A DNA stretch of 64,000 bases from Rhizobium sp. BK650 (GCF_014195325.1 NZ_JACIBK010000006.1:1-64000), one strand, 5' to 3'; shown: positions 7,876 through 17,487, counted from the stretch's first letter. The notes: a model not told the origin generated them from the sequence alone. Numbers and translations are program-made.

Positions 7876-10800
7876 ATGGCCAAGTTTTTCATCCGACGAC
7901 CGATCTTCGCCTGGGTCATTGCGATCACCATCATGCTCGCAGGTCTGCTCGCCATCTCCACGCTGTCGATCTCGCAGTATCCAGATATTGCCCCTACCAC
8001 GGTCCGCATCAACACGAGCTATCGCGGTGCGAGCGCCGAGACGGTCGAAAAATCGGTGACCACCATCATCGAAGACGGCATGACCGGTCTCGACGACCTG
8101 ACTTACATGACCTCGACCTCGTCTACCGGTTCGGCCAGCATTTCGCTGACCTTCGGGACCAGCATCAATCCTGATATCGCGCAGGTGCAGGTGCAGAACA
8201 AGCTGCAGCTCGTTCAGTCGCAGCTGCCTGGCGACGTCATCGATGCCGGCATCAGCGTCACGCGCTCCACCTCGAGCATTCTTCTCGTCGGCTCGCTGGT
8301 CTCGACGGATGGCAAGCGCACCTCCGTTGACCTTGGCAATATCATGTCGACATCGTTTGAGGACCAAATCCAGCGCCTGGAGGGCGTAGGCAGCATCAAC
8401 ATATTCGGGTCCGGTTACGCCATGCGTGTCTGGCTGGATCCATTCAAGCTGCAGAAATACCAGCTTACCCCGGGCGACGTGACCTCGGCCATTCAGGCCC
8501 AAAATACCCAGGTGTCCGTCGGCTCGCTCGGCGCCCAGCCGAACGTCCCGGGCCAGCAGATCAACGTCACCATCACCGCGCAAAGCCAACTCACGACGGT
8601 CGCAGATTTCGAACACATCATCCTGAAGGTCGAAAAGGACGGATCGACGGTCCGCCTCAGCGATGTCGCCCGCGTCGAGATCGGTCAGGAAAGCTATGGT
8701 GGCAGTTCGCGCTATAACGGCCTTCCGTCATCGGGTTTTGCGGTCAATCTCGCGATCGGCGCAAATGCCATCGATACCGCCGCCCGCGTCCGCACCGCAC
8801 TCGAAACGATCGGACGCGGCCTGCCGGAAGGCGTCGAGATCACCTATCCCTACGACACGACCCCTTTCGTTGAGCTATCGATTGAAAAAGTCGTTCACAC
8901 GCTCATCGAGGCGATCGTGCTCGTCTTCGTAGTTCTGCTTATCTTCTTGCAGAACCTGCGTGCAACACTGATCCCGACCATCGCCGTTCCCGTCGTGCTT
9001 TTGGGCACGTTCGGCATCCTCGCGATAACGGGCTATTCGATCAATACGCTGACCATGTTCGCCATGGTGCTGGCGATCGGCCTTCTCGTCGACGACGCCA
9101 TCGTCGTCGTGGAAAACGTCGAGCGCATTATGTCGGAGGAAAAGCTCTCGCCGCTCGAAGCCACCGAGAAGTCGATGGGCGAAATCACCGGCGCGATCGT
9201 CGGCATCGCGCTCGTCCTGACCGCCGTTTTCATTCCGATGGCCTTCTTCGGCGGCTCGACCGGCATCATCTATCGCCAGTTCTCCATCACCATCGTCTCG
9301 GCCATGCTGCTTTCCGCCCTCGTCGCCATCGTGCTGACGCCGGCACTCTGCGCCACGATGCTGAAGCCGGTCAACGAGCACAAGAAACATCGCATCGGCG
9401 ACTGGTTCAACCGCAACTTCACTCGCTCGACAAACGGCTACGTCCGCACCATCGGCTACCTCCTGAAGCGCCCGATCCGCGTCATGCTGGTGTTCTTGCT
9501 GGTCGGCTTCGGCTGCGCCTACCTCTTCACGCGCCTGCCGAGCTCATTCCTGCCGCAGGAAGACCAGGGCGTGCTCCTGACCATTGTCACCACGCCGCCG
9601 GGCTCCACCACGCAACAAACACAGGCGGTCGTCGAAAAGGTTGAAAAATACTTCCGTGAAAACGAGAAGGATGCGGTGGATTCCGTCTTCGGCGCGCTCG
9701 GCTTCGGCTTCAATGGTTCCGGCCAGAACAGCGCCATCGTCTTCACAAAGCTCAAGGACTTCTCGCTGCGCACCGATCCCAATCTCAGCGCCCAGTCGGT
9801 GGTCAGCCGAGCTCTCAAGAACTTCTTTACGATCCGCGAGGCGCAGGTCTTTGCGCTGCTGCCGCCAGCGATCCAGGGTCTTGGCGTGTCAAGCGGCTTC
9901 TCCATGTATCTGGTGGACACCGGCGGTCATGGCAATCAAGCCTTGACGGCTGCGTCCAAGCGGCTCGTCCAGATGGCTGGCGCAACCGGCAAGGTCGTAG
10001 CGCTCCGCTCGAATAACAAGGAAGTCGAGCCACAGATGAAGATCCTCATCGATCAGGAGAAGATCGGTGCCATGGGTGTTGACCTCGCCTCAGTCAACTC
10101 GATGCTGTCGATCATCTTCACCGGTCGCGACGTCAACGACTTCACGCTGAACGGCGAGATCAAGCCGGTCTATGTGCAGGGCGATGCGCCTTTCCGCATG
10201 CAACCGACGGATCTGAACCACTGGTATGCCCGTAACAACGCCGGCGAAATGGTGCCATTCTCCGCCTTCACCACGACCCAGTGGGTCGAAGGCGCCCCGT
10301 CGCTCGCCCGCTTCAACGCCGTCAGCGCCATTCCGCTCGATGGCGCTGCAGCGCCGGGCGTCTCTTCGGGCGAAGCCATGAACGAAATGGAAGCCCTGAC
10401 CGACCAGCTCGGCGGCGGCTATACGGTTGCCTGGCAGGGCATCTCCTATCAGGAGCGCCTGTCGGGCTCGCAGGCGCCGATGCTCTATGCGATCTCGGTT
10501 CTCGTCGTCTTCCTCTGCCTGGCTGCGCTCTACGAAAGCTGGTCAATTCCGTTCTCGGTCATCATGGCCGTGCCGGTTGGCGTGCTCGGGGCGCTTGCCG
10601 CGGCAACGCTCTTCGGGCAGGCGAATGACGTCTACTTCAAGGTGGGTTTGCTGACGACCATTGGCCTTGCGGCGAAAAACGCGATCCTCATCGTGGAATT
10701 CGCCAAGGACAGAATGGAGACCGGGCTAGGCCTCTTCGAGGCGACACTGGAAGCGGCAAGACTGCGCCTGCGCCCCATCATCATGACGTCTCTGGCATTC

Positions 10801-10986
10801 ATCCTCGGCGTCGTGCCGCTGGCGATCGCAACGGGCGCGGGTTCCGCAGCCCAGAACGCGATCGGCATCGGTGTTCTCGGCGGGATGCTTTCTGCGACAA
10901 TGCTTGGCATTTTCTTCGTGCCGAGCTTCTTCGTCGTCATCCGCCGCATCTTCGCCGCACGGCAAAAAAATGAGGCGGGAGTGTGA
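7876..10986 (+). CDS. RND multidrug efflux pump, HAE1 family (AcrB/AmeB type)
   Basis: A 1036-residue inner-membrane proton/drug antiporter of full family length. The layout is TM1, a large periplasmic porter loop, TM2-TM7, a second porter loop, then TM8-TM12. The proton-relay Asp pair is intact in GLLVDDAIVVVEN (Asp 406-407), and the N-terminus MAKFFIRRPIFAWVIAI is typical. Family blocks PQEDQGVL and GLAAKNAILIVEFAK are present. SD AGGA lies 8 nt before the ATG. It works with the adaptor upstream and the NodT-type channel downstream. Substrates cannot be read from sequence; relatives export detergents, antibiotics or plant phenolics. Confidence 0.94.
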   Translation: MAKFFIRRPIFAWVIAITIMLAGLLAISTLSISQYPDIAPTTVRINTSYRGASAETVEKSVTTIIEDGMTGLDDLTYMTSTSSTGSASISLTFGTSINPDIAQVQVQNKLQLVQSQLPGDVIDAGISVTRSTSSILLVGSLVSTDGKRTSVDLGNIMSTSFEDQIQRLEGVGSINIFGSGYAMRVWLDPFKLQKYQLTPGDVTSAIQAQNTQVSVGSLGAQPNVPGQQINVTITAQSQLTTVADFEHIILKVEKDGSTVRLSDVARVEIGQESYGGSSRYNGLPSSGFAVNLAIGANAIDTAARVRTALETIGRGLPEGVEITYPYDTTPFVELSIEKVVHTLIEAIVLVFVVLLIFLQNLRATLIPTIAVPVVLLGTFGILAITGYSINTLTMFAMVLAIGLLVDDAIVVVENVERIMSEEKLSPLEATEKSMGEITGAIVGIALVLTAVFIPMAFFGGSTGIIYRQFSITIVSAMLLSALVAIVLTPALCATMLKPVNEHKKHRIGDWFNRNFTRSTNGYVRTIGYLLKRPIRVMLVFLLVGFGCAYLFTRLPSSFLPQEDQGVLLTIVTTPPGSTTQQTQAVVEKVEKYFRENEKDAVDSVFGALGFGFNGSGQNSAIVFTKLKDFSLRTDPNLSAQSVVSRALKNFFTIREAQVFALLPPAIQGLGVSSGFSMYLVDTGGHGNQALTAASKRLVQMAGATGKVVALRSNNKEVEPQMKILIDQEKIGAMGVDLASVNSMLSIIFTGRDVNDFTLNGEIKPVYVQGDAPFRMQPTDLNHWYARNNAGEMVPFSAFTTTQWVEGAPSLARFNAVSAIPLDGAAAPGVSSGEAMNEMEALTDQLGGGYTVAWQGISYQERLSGSQAPMLYAISVLVVFLCLAALYESWSIPFSVIMAVPVGVLGALAAATLFGQANDVYFKVGLLTTIGLAAKNAILIVEFAKDRMETGLGLFEATLEAARLRLRPIIMTSLAFILGVVPLAIATGAGSAAQNAIGIGVLGGMLSATMLGIFFVPSFFVVIRRIFAARQKNEAGV

Positions 10987-11140
10987 TATAAATGCACTGT
11001 GAGAAAGCTTTTCACATTGCTACATTGCGCACGGACTGCTTCGGCATGATGTTTTGCGTAGAGAACGAGGCGCTTTAGCCGATAGTGAAGCATGACGCTT
11101 CGGACAAGAATTGACTTGCTCGAGTTACAGGATGAAATGC

Positions 11141-12568
11141 ATGGTACCCCTTCGTTATGCCACACCGGCGCTATTATTATTGCTTTCGGGCTGCGTTTTA
11201 GGCCCTGACCACGTACCTCCTGAAATGCCGCTTCCTGGAAAATTCAGCGAAGGCGGCAAAAAGAGCATCGGCGATGTCGCCACCACCGCATGGTGGACCG
11301 CCTACAATGATAAGAAGCTCAACAGCCTTGTTCAGACCGGCCTCGATCAGAACCTTACGATTCAGCAGGCCATCGAACGCATTAATTCTGCCTCTGCCAA
11401 CGTGACGATTGCCGGCGCCGGCGCCCTGCCTGCTCTTGATGTCGGCGCCTCCCACACCATCAGCGGCCAGACGGGCGAACTGCGCACCCAGCTTGACACC
11501 CGCAACACCAGCGCCGGCCAGCTTTCACTGTCCTGGCTGCTCGATCTGTTCGGCCTCTACAAGCGCAACAAGGAAGCTGCCCTTGCTTCGCTTGACTCCG
11601 CTTACGCGGGTGCCGATATCGCCAAGCTGTCCTACATTCAGGACATTATCTCGACCTATATTGATCTGCGCTTCTACCAGCAGCGCCTGGCCCTTTCGAA
11701 GGCCAACCTGAAGTCTCGTCAGGAAACCTACGACCTCACCAAATTCCAGCTGGATGCAGGTGCCGCTTCCCGCCTCGACGTTGTTCAGGCTGAAGGTCTC
11801 GTCCAGTCGACGCTCGCAGAAATCCCCGGCCTCGAAACCAACATCCGCGTTTCGGCTCATCATATCGCCACCCTTCTCGGCCAGCCGGCCGGTTCGATGG
11901 TCGACGAACTGTTGCGCGGCTCCGGTCAGCCGACGTTCCGTGGCGGCATCAATTCGGGCATTCCTGCCGACTTGATCCGCAACCGTCCGGATATTCGCCA
12001 AGCCGAGCGTAACCTTGCAGCCGCCACCGCTCAGATCGGTGTCGCGGAGGCTCAGCTCTATCCGTCGATCACGCTGTCCGGTTCGATCTCGCCGAGTTAC
12101 ATCAACCAGCGCGGCCTTCATGGCGGCCTCGGTGCGTGGTCCTTCGGTCCGAGCCTGAACCTGCCGATCCTCGACGGCGGCCGCCTGCGCGCCAATGTCG
12201 ACGTTGCCAAGTCCGATGCAGCCGCATCCTATCTCGCCTGGAAACAGACCGTCCTGACGGCAGTCCAGCAGGTCGAGGATGCTCTGTCTGCCGTCCGCCG
12301 GGACGCCGAGACGGTCAATGCTCTGCGCGCCCAGGTCCGCACGACACAGGAAACTCTCGAACTCTCGACAGCATCTTACAAGGACGGCGCTTCCTCGCTG
12401 CTCGACGTCCTCGACGCCCAGCGTCAGGTCTCCCTTGCTCAGGCAAGCCTCGCCGCTGCCGTACAGCAGATGGCGAAGGATTATGCCGCGCTCAACATCG
12501 CTACCGGCGGTGGCTTTGCCCCCGGCGGGAAGACGACTGTACCTGTCAAGGTTGCCAAGGGCAGCTAA
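11141..12568 (+). CDS. Outer-membrane efflux lipoprotein, NodT/OprM family
   Basis: A 475-residue TolC-like outer-membrane channel. The signal peptide ends in LLSGC (Cys 18), so the mature protein is lipid-anchored like OprM. Two repeated TolC/OEP domains follow, with the characteristic long helices, GxxxxSxLDVxxAQ-type motif (ASSLLDVLDAQRQVSLA) and SWLLDLFGLY. It completes the tripartite pump. ATG 11141 has AGGA 8 nt upstream; ATG 11132 has no spaced ribosome binding site. The 154-bp gap after the RND gene could hold a secondary promoter. A strong terminator at 12595 closes the operon. Confidence 0.92.
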   Translation: MVPLRYATPALLLLLSGCVLGPDHVPPEMPLPGKFSEGGKKSIGDVATTAWWTAYNDKKLNSLVQTGLDQNLTIQQAIERINSASANVTIAGAGALPALDVGASHTISGQTGELRTQLDTRNTSAGQLSLSWLLDLFGLYKRNKEAALASLDSAYAGADIAKLSYIQDIISTYIDLRFYQQRLALSKANLKSRQETYDLTKFQLDAGAASRLDVVQAEGLVQSTLAEIPGLETNIRVSAHHIATLLGQPAGSMVDELLRGSGQPTFRGGINSGIPADLIRNRPDIRQAERNLAAATAQIGVAEAQLYPSITLSGSISPSYINQRGLHGGLGAWSFGPSLNLPILDGGRLRANVDVAKSDAAASYLAWKQTVLTAVQQVEDALSAVRRDAETVNALRAQVRTTQETLELSTASYKDGASSLLDVLDAQRQVSLAQASLAAAVQQMAKDYAALNIATGGGFAPGGKTTVPVKVAKGS

Positions 12569-12594
12569 GAGCTTCACATACCCTTGTTTCGAAG

Positions 12595-12622
12595 CCCCGC
12601 GGTCTCCGCGGGGTTTTCGTTT
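12595..12622 (+). terminator. Rho-independent terminator of the efflux operon
   Basis: CCCCGCGG (12595-12602) and CCGCGGGG (12606-12613) form an 8-bp GC stem with a 3-nt loop, followed by TTTTCGTTT. It lies 27 nt after the channel gene. Confidence 0.9.
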
Positions 12623-12696
12623 GTGGGAAAGTCTTCCGAGGGGAGGCATCAGGTGAATTTGGATTCGACAAGCTGTAACCGCTACGCTATGCAGTT

Positions 12697-12712
12697 GCTT
12701 AAACGATTAAGC
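12697..12712. promoter_or_regulatory. Candidate LacI-family operator
   Basis: GCTTAAACGATTAAGC is a 16-bp near-perfect palindrome with the central CG typical of LacI/PurR-family operators. It lies 16 nt upstream of the lacI-type start, so it would allow autoregulation and control of the whole downstream operon. Confidence 0.65.
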
Positions 12713-12728
12713 GCGGCGCTTCTAATTG

Positions 12729-13772
12729 ATGGCTTCACAACGTCCAGGCCCTAATCTCAGTAAGATAGCGACGTCACTTGGAGTCTCAGTCGCTACGGTC
12801 TCGAATGCGCTTTCAGGCAAGGGTCGTGTTTCCGACGCTCTTATCGAAAGAATTCGTACACACGCCGCCGAACTCGGCTATGTGCCGAGTCAAGCCGGTC
12901 GGGCACTGCGGACCGGCCGCAGTGGCGTGCTCGGTCTTGTTCTGCCTGACATTGCCAATCCGCTTTTTCCAAAAATCGCCCAGGCGATCGAGTCCGCCGC
13001 CTCTGCCGCAGGCTACGGCGTCCTGATCGCCGACTCCCGTGGAGATATTACGGCGCAGACCGAAGCGATCAACCGGCTGGTGGAACGCGGCGTCGATGGC
13101 ATGCTGGTCGTGCCTCGCCGTGCCACTCGCATTTCCGCCGCAAGCTGCCCGGTCGCCGTTATCGATACGGCCTCCACGCCCGGCAATACGGTTGCTGCAG
13201 ACCATTGGCAGGGCGGCAAGGAAATTGCTGCCCATCTCGCCAGTCTCGGCCACAAGCGTATTCTGATCATAGGCAATAATCGTGAATCCAACGTGCAGAA
13301 TGACCGAGCTGGAGGCATCAGATCTGGACTGAAGCCCGGCATGCGCTCCGAAACGCTCTGGATCGAGCGTCTGGAGAACGAGACAGGCGCCGGATGCCGG
13401 CTGGGCCTCGCCGAAAAGGCACATCAGGGTTTCACCGCCTTTGCAGCTCTCTCCGACTTGCAGGCTTTGCGTGCGCTGACGGAACTGCAGCAGGAAGGCA
13501 TCAGCGTGCCCGCCGATGTCAGCGTCACTGGCTTCGATGATCTCATCTGGTCGCCTGTCGTCACGCCGTCGCTGACGACGGTCAGGATGGATATGGATGC
13601 CATCGCCGAAATCGCCATCTCGGCTCTGGTCAACACAATAAACGAAAGCGGCACACGGGAGGGCGTCCTGGTCACGGCGGAGACCGATCGCGTGCCTATG
13701 CAGCTCATCGTCCGCCATTCATCCGGGCTTGCGAACCCGGCACAAAGAACCTCAGAGATGGAGAACATGTAG
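12729..13772 (+). CDS. LacI-family regulator of the purine transport/salvage operon
   Basis: A 347-residue LacI/GalR regulator. The N-terminal HTH (about 8-55) contains LSKIATSLGVSVATVSNALS and the hinge-helix region PSQAGRALRTGRSG. The periplasmic-binding-protein-like effector domain follows (about 62-335). It is the first gene of the operon, 1 nt before the solute-binding protein gene, and a matching operator lies just upstream. By context the effector should be a purine or purine nucleoside, which would make it functionally comparable to PurR, but this is inference. ATG 12729 is used; a TTG directly before it is possible. Confidence 0.9.
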   Translation: MASQRPGPNLSKIATSLGVSVATVSNALSGKGRVSDALIERIRTHAAELGYVPSQAGRALRTGRSGVLGLVLPDIANPLFPKIAQAIESAASAAGYGVLIADSRGDITAQTEAINRLVERGVDGMLVVPRRATRISAASCPVAVIDTASTPGNTVAADHWQGGKEIAAHLASLGHKRILIIGNNRESNVQNDRAGGIRSGLKPGMRSETLWIERLENETGAGCRLGLAEKAHQGFTAFAALSDLQALRALTELQQEGISVPADVSVTGFDDLIWSPVVTPSLTTVRMDMDAIAEIAISALVNTINESGTREGVLVTAETDRVPMQLIVRHSSGLANPAQRTSEMENM

Positions 13773-13773
13773 A

Positions 13774-14796
13774 ATGAAGAAAGCTCTCATCGCATCGGTG
13801 GCGCTGGCCGCGTTTTTCCCGCTCGGTGCGGCGGCGCAGGAACGGACCCTGACCATTTCCGTCTATGCTTTCGCCCAGGATGATTACAAGTCGATCGTTT
13901 ACGATCCCTTCGAAGCCAAGTGCGGCTGCAAGCTCGTTGTCGAAACCGGCAACAGCGTCGAGCGTATCGCCAAGATGGAAGCCAACAAGGCCAATCCGGT
14001 GGTCGATCTGGCGGCCGTTTCCATGGCTGACGGTCTCGCCGCCGCCCGCGCCGGCCTGATCGACAAGGTCGATACGTCCAAACTCGAAAACTTCTCCAAG
14101 CTCTACGATGTCGCCAAGGATCCGAACGGTGACGGCATGAGTGTCGGTTATACCTTCTATGCGACGTCGATCGCCTATCGCTCGGACAAGATGAAGGTCG
14201 AATCCTGGGCCGATCTGTTGAAGCCGGAATATGTCGGCCACGTCGCCTTCCCGAACGTCACGACCAACCAGGGACCGCCGGCGCTCTACATGCTCGGCCT
14301 CGCGCTCGGCAAGGACTCAGCCGATCTGAAGGCACCGATCGAGGCACTCGGTGAAAAGAAGGATGAGATCGTCACTTTCTATGAAAAGTCCTCCCAGCTC
14401 GTGCAGCTGATGCAGCAGGAAGAAATCTGGGCCGCGCCGATCGGCCGCTTCTCCTGGGCAGGCTTCACCAAGCTCAATGTTCCCGTTGCCTGGGCAGTTC
14501 CCAAGGAAGGCCAGACTGGCGGCATGAACGTCCTCGTCACGACAAAAGGCTCCAAGAACCAGGATCTCGCGCTGCAATTCATGGATTTCTGGCTCTCGAC
14601 GGACGTTCAGACCAAGCTTGCCGAAAAGTTGATCGACAGCCCGGCGAACAAGGAGGTCAAAGTTTCCGACCAAGTCGCCAACAACATTACCTACGGCGAG
14701 GAAACCGCCAAGAGCCTGAAACTCATCCCCTCTGCCGCCGCCCTCGACAACCGCAATGGCTGGCTGAAGGAATGGAACGAAAAGGTCGGCCAGTAA
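13774..14796 (+). CDS. Polyamine-type ABC transporter substrate-binding protein
   Basis: A 340-residue periplasmic binding protein of the PotD/PotF-like cluster (bacterial solute-binding family 1/8). A Sec signal peptide ends near residue 21 (PLGAAA-QERT). The mature protein has the two-lobe pattern with LTISVYAFAQDDY at the start and several aromatic residues that could stack on a ring. A CGC pair lies near mature residue 30. It starts 1 nt after the LacI stop. Genes for two permeases, an ATPase, a nucleoside hydrolase and an adenine deaminase follow, so I infer a purine nucleoside or base rather than a polyamine as ligand. A hairpin after the stop may raise its expression. Confidence 0.88.
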   Translation: MKKALIASVALAAFFPLGAAAQERTLTISVYAFAQDDYKSIVYDPFEAKCGCKLVVETGNSVERIAKMEANKANPVVDLAAVSMADGLAAARAGLIDKVDTSKLENFSKLYDVAKDPNGDGMSVGYTFYATSIAYRSDKMKVESWADLLKPEYVGHVAFPNVTTNQGPPALYMLGLALGKDSADLKAPIEALGEKKDEIVTFYEKSSQLVQLMQQEEIWAAPIGRFSWAGFTKLNVPVAWAVPKEGQTGGMNVLVTTKGSKNQDLALQFMDFWLSTDVQTKLAEKLIDSPANKEVKVSDQVANNITYGEETAKSLKLIPSAAALDNRNGWLKEWNEKVGQ

Positions 14797-14810
14797 GCCG
14801 CTGCTGATTG

Positions 14811-14834
14811 CGGTTCCGGCATAGGCCGGAACCG
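14811..14834 (+). repeat. Intercistronic stem-loop after the binding-protein gene
   Basis: CGGTTCCGGC (14811-14820) pairs perfectly with GCCGGAACCG (14825-14834) around ATAG. No U-tract follows. Such hairpins after binding-protein genes commonly protect the upstream mRNA and set unequal expression within ABC operons. Confidence 0.65.
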
Positions 14835-14861
14835 GCCCTTCCCCCGCTCGAAAGGCGTCCC

Positions 14862-15689
14862 ATGTTCCACAACCGCGCCGAAGCCTTGGCACTTGCCCTG
14901 CCGGCAGCGATCTTCGCAGCCGTGGTGTTTCTGCTGCCCGTTGCGATCCTGCTCTCTGAAGGCTTTCGCAGTGGTGGAGCCTGGACACTTGCCGCCTATA
15001 CGGATTTCTTCTCGCAGACGCTGAACCGCACCGTCTTTTTTCGCAGCTTCCGACTTGGTCTTGAAGTGACGGCTGTTTCGGCCATCATCGGATATGCGGC
15101 TGCCTTTGCCATCGTCAACCTACCGCCGAAAGGCAAGGGCCGCATGGTCGGCCTCGTCACCCTGCCGTTAATGATCTCGCCCGTTGCACGCACCTATGCC
15201 TGGATCGTCATTCTCGGCCGCACTGGCATCGTCAATGAGGCCATCACCGGTCTTGGCCTCAGCGCCGAGCCACTGCGCCTGCTCTTCACCGAGACAGCCG
15301 TCTTCATCGGCCTGCTGCAGCTCTTCCTGCCCTTAATGATCCTGTCACTCATCAGCGCGCTCGAAAACATGCCGAAGGATGCCATCCCGGCTGCCCGCGT
15401 GCTCGGCGCCAACTGGTTCCAGGTTTTTTGGAAAGTAATCCTGCCGCTCACCAAAGAGGGCCTCGTCATCGGCGGCACTCTGGTCTTCACCGGCTCGCTG
15501 ACGGCCTACATCACCCCCGCCATCCTCGGCGGCTCCAAGGTGCTGATGCTGGAAACGCTGATGTACCAGCAGGTCTCCGTCGCCAACAATTTTGTCTCGG
15601 CGAGCGTCATCGCCTTCATCCTGATCGTCATGAGCTTTGCGGCCAATATTCTGCTGAAGCGCCTTGCGACCGCGAGAAACCGCCGATGA
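14862..15689 (+). CDS. ABC transporter permease 1 (PotB-like)
   Basis: A 275-residue inner-membrane permease of the binding-protein-dependent (BPD_transp_1) type, with about six membrane segments. The EAA loop, which contacts the ATPase, is visible at about 185-205 (DAIPAARVLGANWFQVFWKV). ATG 14862 has AAAGG about 7 nt upstream. The last bases overlap the next gene in an ATGA arrangement, so the two permeases are probably translated together. It pairs with permease 2 to form the channel of the importer. Confidence 0.9.
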   Translation: MFHNRAEALALALPAAIFAAVVFLLPVAILLSEGFRSGGAWTLAAYTDFFSQTLNRTVFFRSFRLGLEVTAVSAIIGYAAAFAIVNLPPKGKGRMVGLVTLPLMISPVARTYAWIVILGRTGIVNEAITGLGLSAEPLRLLFTETAVFIGLLQLFLPLMILSLISALENMPKDAIPAARVLGANWFQVFWKVILPLTKEGLVIGGTLVFTGSLTAYITPAILGGSKVLMLETLMYQQVSVANNFVSASVIAFILIVMSFAANILLKRLATARNRR

Positions 15690-16465
15690 CCATCCGCCTC
15701 TTTTCGCCTATCGTCCTCTTCCTGCTGCTGGTTTTCCTGATCGGCCCCTTCCTGATCATCATCGCCGCCTCGCTTTCGGCGGGTGACACGCTGGCCTTCC
15801 CTCCACAGGGCCTCTCGCTGCGCTGGGTCGGCAAGGTCTTCACCATCGAGAGTTTCCGCGACAGCTTTGCCATGTCAATGTTCCTCGCGGTCTTCGGCAC
15901 GCTGGCAGCGCTTGTCCTCGGCATTCCCGCTGCCTACGCGCTATCGCGTTACAGACTACCGGGTTCGGAAGCGGTGAGGACTGTCGTCTCACTGCCGATC
16001 ATCGTGCCGGGCATCATCGTTGGCCTCGCGCTGCTGCGCTATGTGGTCGTGCCGTTCGGCTTCAACATCACGCTGGCGCTTTTCTTTGCTCATACAGCGC
16101 TGGTGCTGCCCTACGCGGTGCGCGTGGTCTCTGCAAGCCTCGGCAACCTGCGTGCCGATATCGAGGAAGCGGCCGTCCTGCTCGGCTCCTCCCGGCTCGG
16201 CGCATTCTTCCGTGTTGTGATGCCGAATATCCGCGGCGGCGTCCTCGCGGCCTTCATCCTCGGCTTCGTCACCAGCTTCAATCAGGTGCCGGTCTCCCTT
16301 TTCCTCTCCGGCCCCGGCGTGCGCACGCTGCCGATCGACATGCTGGGCTATATGGAAACCACCTACGATCCATCCATTGCCGCGCTCTCGGCGCTGCTCG
16401 CCTTCCTTTCGATCGGCATCGTCTTCCTCGCCGAACGCTTCCTAGGATTTTCTCGCTATGTCTGA
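15686..16465 (+). CDS. ABC transporter permease 2 (PotC-like)
   Basis: A 259-residue membrane permease, six predicted membrane segments, with the EAA loop EEAAVLLGSSRLGAFFRVVMP at about 170-190. Its start overlaps the stop of permease 1 (ATGA) and its end overlaps the ATPase start by 8 nt, a sign of tight stoichiometric coupling. It forms the heterodimeric channel with permease 1. Confidence 0.9.
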   Translation: MTIRLFSPIVLFLLLVFLIGPFLIIIAASLSAGDTLAFPPQGLSLRWVGKVFTIESFRDSFAMSMFLAVFGTLAALVLGIPAAYALSRYRLPGSEAVRTVVSLPIIVPGIIVGLALLRYVVVPFGFNITLALFFAHTALVLPYAVRVVSASLGNLRADIEEAAVLLGSSRLGAFFRVVMPNIRGGVLAAFILGFVTSFNQVPVSLFLSGPGVRTLPIDMLGYMETTYDPSIAALSALLAFLSIGIVFLAERFLGFSRYV

Positions 16466-17483
16466 TGCCTACCTTCAACTCGACAAGCTGACGCTCGCCT
16501 ATGGCGATACGGTCGCAGTGAAGGACCTCGACCTGTCGATTGCCAAGGGCGAGCTTGTGGCACTTTTAGGTCCCTCCGGCTGCGGCAAGACGACGACCAT
16601 GCGCGCCATTGCCGGTCTGCTGAACCCGGCCTCCGGGCGCATCAATCTGGACGGCACCGATATCACCCGTATCTCCGCCAACAAGCGCGCCGTCGGCCTC
16701 GTCTTCCAGTCCTACGCGCTTTTCCCACATCTGACCGTCTATGAAAACGTCGCCTTCGGCCTGCGGCTGAAGGGCCTTCGCGGCCAGGATCTGGACGGCA
16801 AGGTCAACGCGGGCATCAAATCCGTTGGCCTTGCAAAATTCGCCGGCCGCAAGCCGGGCGAGCTCTCCGGCGGCCAGCAGCAGCGCGTTGCACTTGCCCG
16901 CTCCATGGTCATGGAACCGAAGGTGCTGCTGCTCGACGAGCCACTTTCCAATCTCGACGCCCGCTTGCGCCTCGAAATGCGCGCCGAGTTGCAGCGTGTC
17001 CAGAAGGAAACCGGTGTGACGATGATCTTCGTCACCCACGACCAAGCAGAAGCACTTGCGCTTGCAGACCGCATCGTCGTCATGCTGAATGGCGGCATCG
17101 AACAGATCGGCACGCCGGAAGAAATCTACAACAGGCCCGTTTCCTCCTTCGTCGCCGATTTCGTCGGCTTCGAAAACGTCTTCGCGTTGAAAGAGGGAAA
17201 GCTTGCGGCGCCGAATGGCGCGGTCGCGCTTTCCGATCCGGCACCTGATGGTGCGGCAGGCCTGGCATGGCGGCCTCGTGCAGTAGTCCTTGGTTCCGGT
17301 CCTTTCCAAGGCACCGTACGCGGCACATCCTTCGCCGGCAACAGCCGTGAATACCTGCTGGACAGTGCGCTCGGCCCGATCAAAGCCGAAGTCGACGCCA
17401 CCCTGCCACCGCGTGAACTCGGCAGTACGATCGCCTTCGACCTGCCGATCCGAGCTTCCTCAAACCTCAAGCGTTTCGGGTGA
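16458..17483 (+). CDS. ABC transporter ATP-binding protein (PotA-like)
   Basis: A 341-residue ATPase. Walker A GPSGCGKTT (about 38-46), Q-loop FQSYALFPHL, signature LSGGQQQR, Walker B VLLLDEPLSNLDAR and H-loop FVTHDQAEAL are all intact. A TOBE-like regulatory domain occupies the C-terminal about 100 residues. It is of the PotA/FbpC/UgpC class. The start overlaps permease 2 by 8 nt and the stop lies 4 nt before the nucleoside hydrolase gene, so uptake and cleavage of the substrate are encoded on one transcript. Confidence 0.93.
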   Translation: MSDAYLQLDKLTLAYGDTVAVKDLDLSIAKGELVALLGPSGCGKTTTMRAIAGLLNPASGRINLDGTDITRISANKRAVGLVFQSYALFPHLTVYENVAFGLRLKGLRGQDLDGKVNAGIKSVGLAKFAGRKPGELSGGQQQRVALARSMVMEPKVLLLDEPLSNLDARLRLEMRAELQRVQKETGVTMIFVTHDQAEALALADRIVVMLNGGIEQIGTPEEIYNRPVSSFVADFVGFENVFALKEGKLAAPNGAVALSDPAPDGAAGLAWRPRAVVLGSGPFQGTVRGTSFAGNSREYLLDSALGPIKAEVDATLPPRELGSTIAFDLPIRASSNLKRFG

Positions 17484-17487
17484 GATC

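Noticed and set aside
7783..8616. A 277-codon open frame antisense to the RND pump start
   Set aside because: The sense strand encodes two conserved efflux proteins with ribosome binding sites; the antisense product has no family features.
11141..12568. NodT-family similarity taken as a nodulation gene
   Set aside because: The NodT label covers outer-membrane efflux channels generally. Here the gene belongs to an RND pump operon, with no nod box or nod genes in the window.
11525..12649. A 374-codon open frame antisense to the NodT-type channel gene
   Set aside because: Runs across the conserved channel gene and the terminator; composition is that of a shadow frame.
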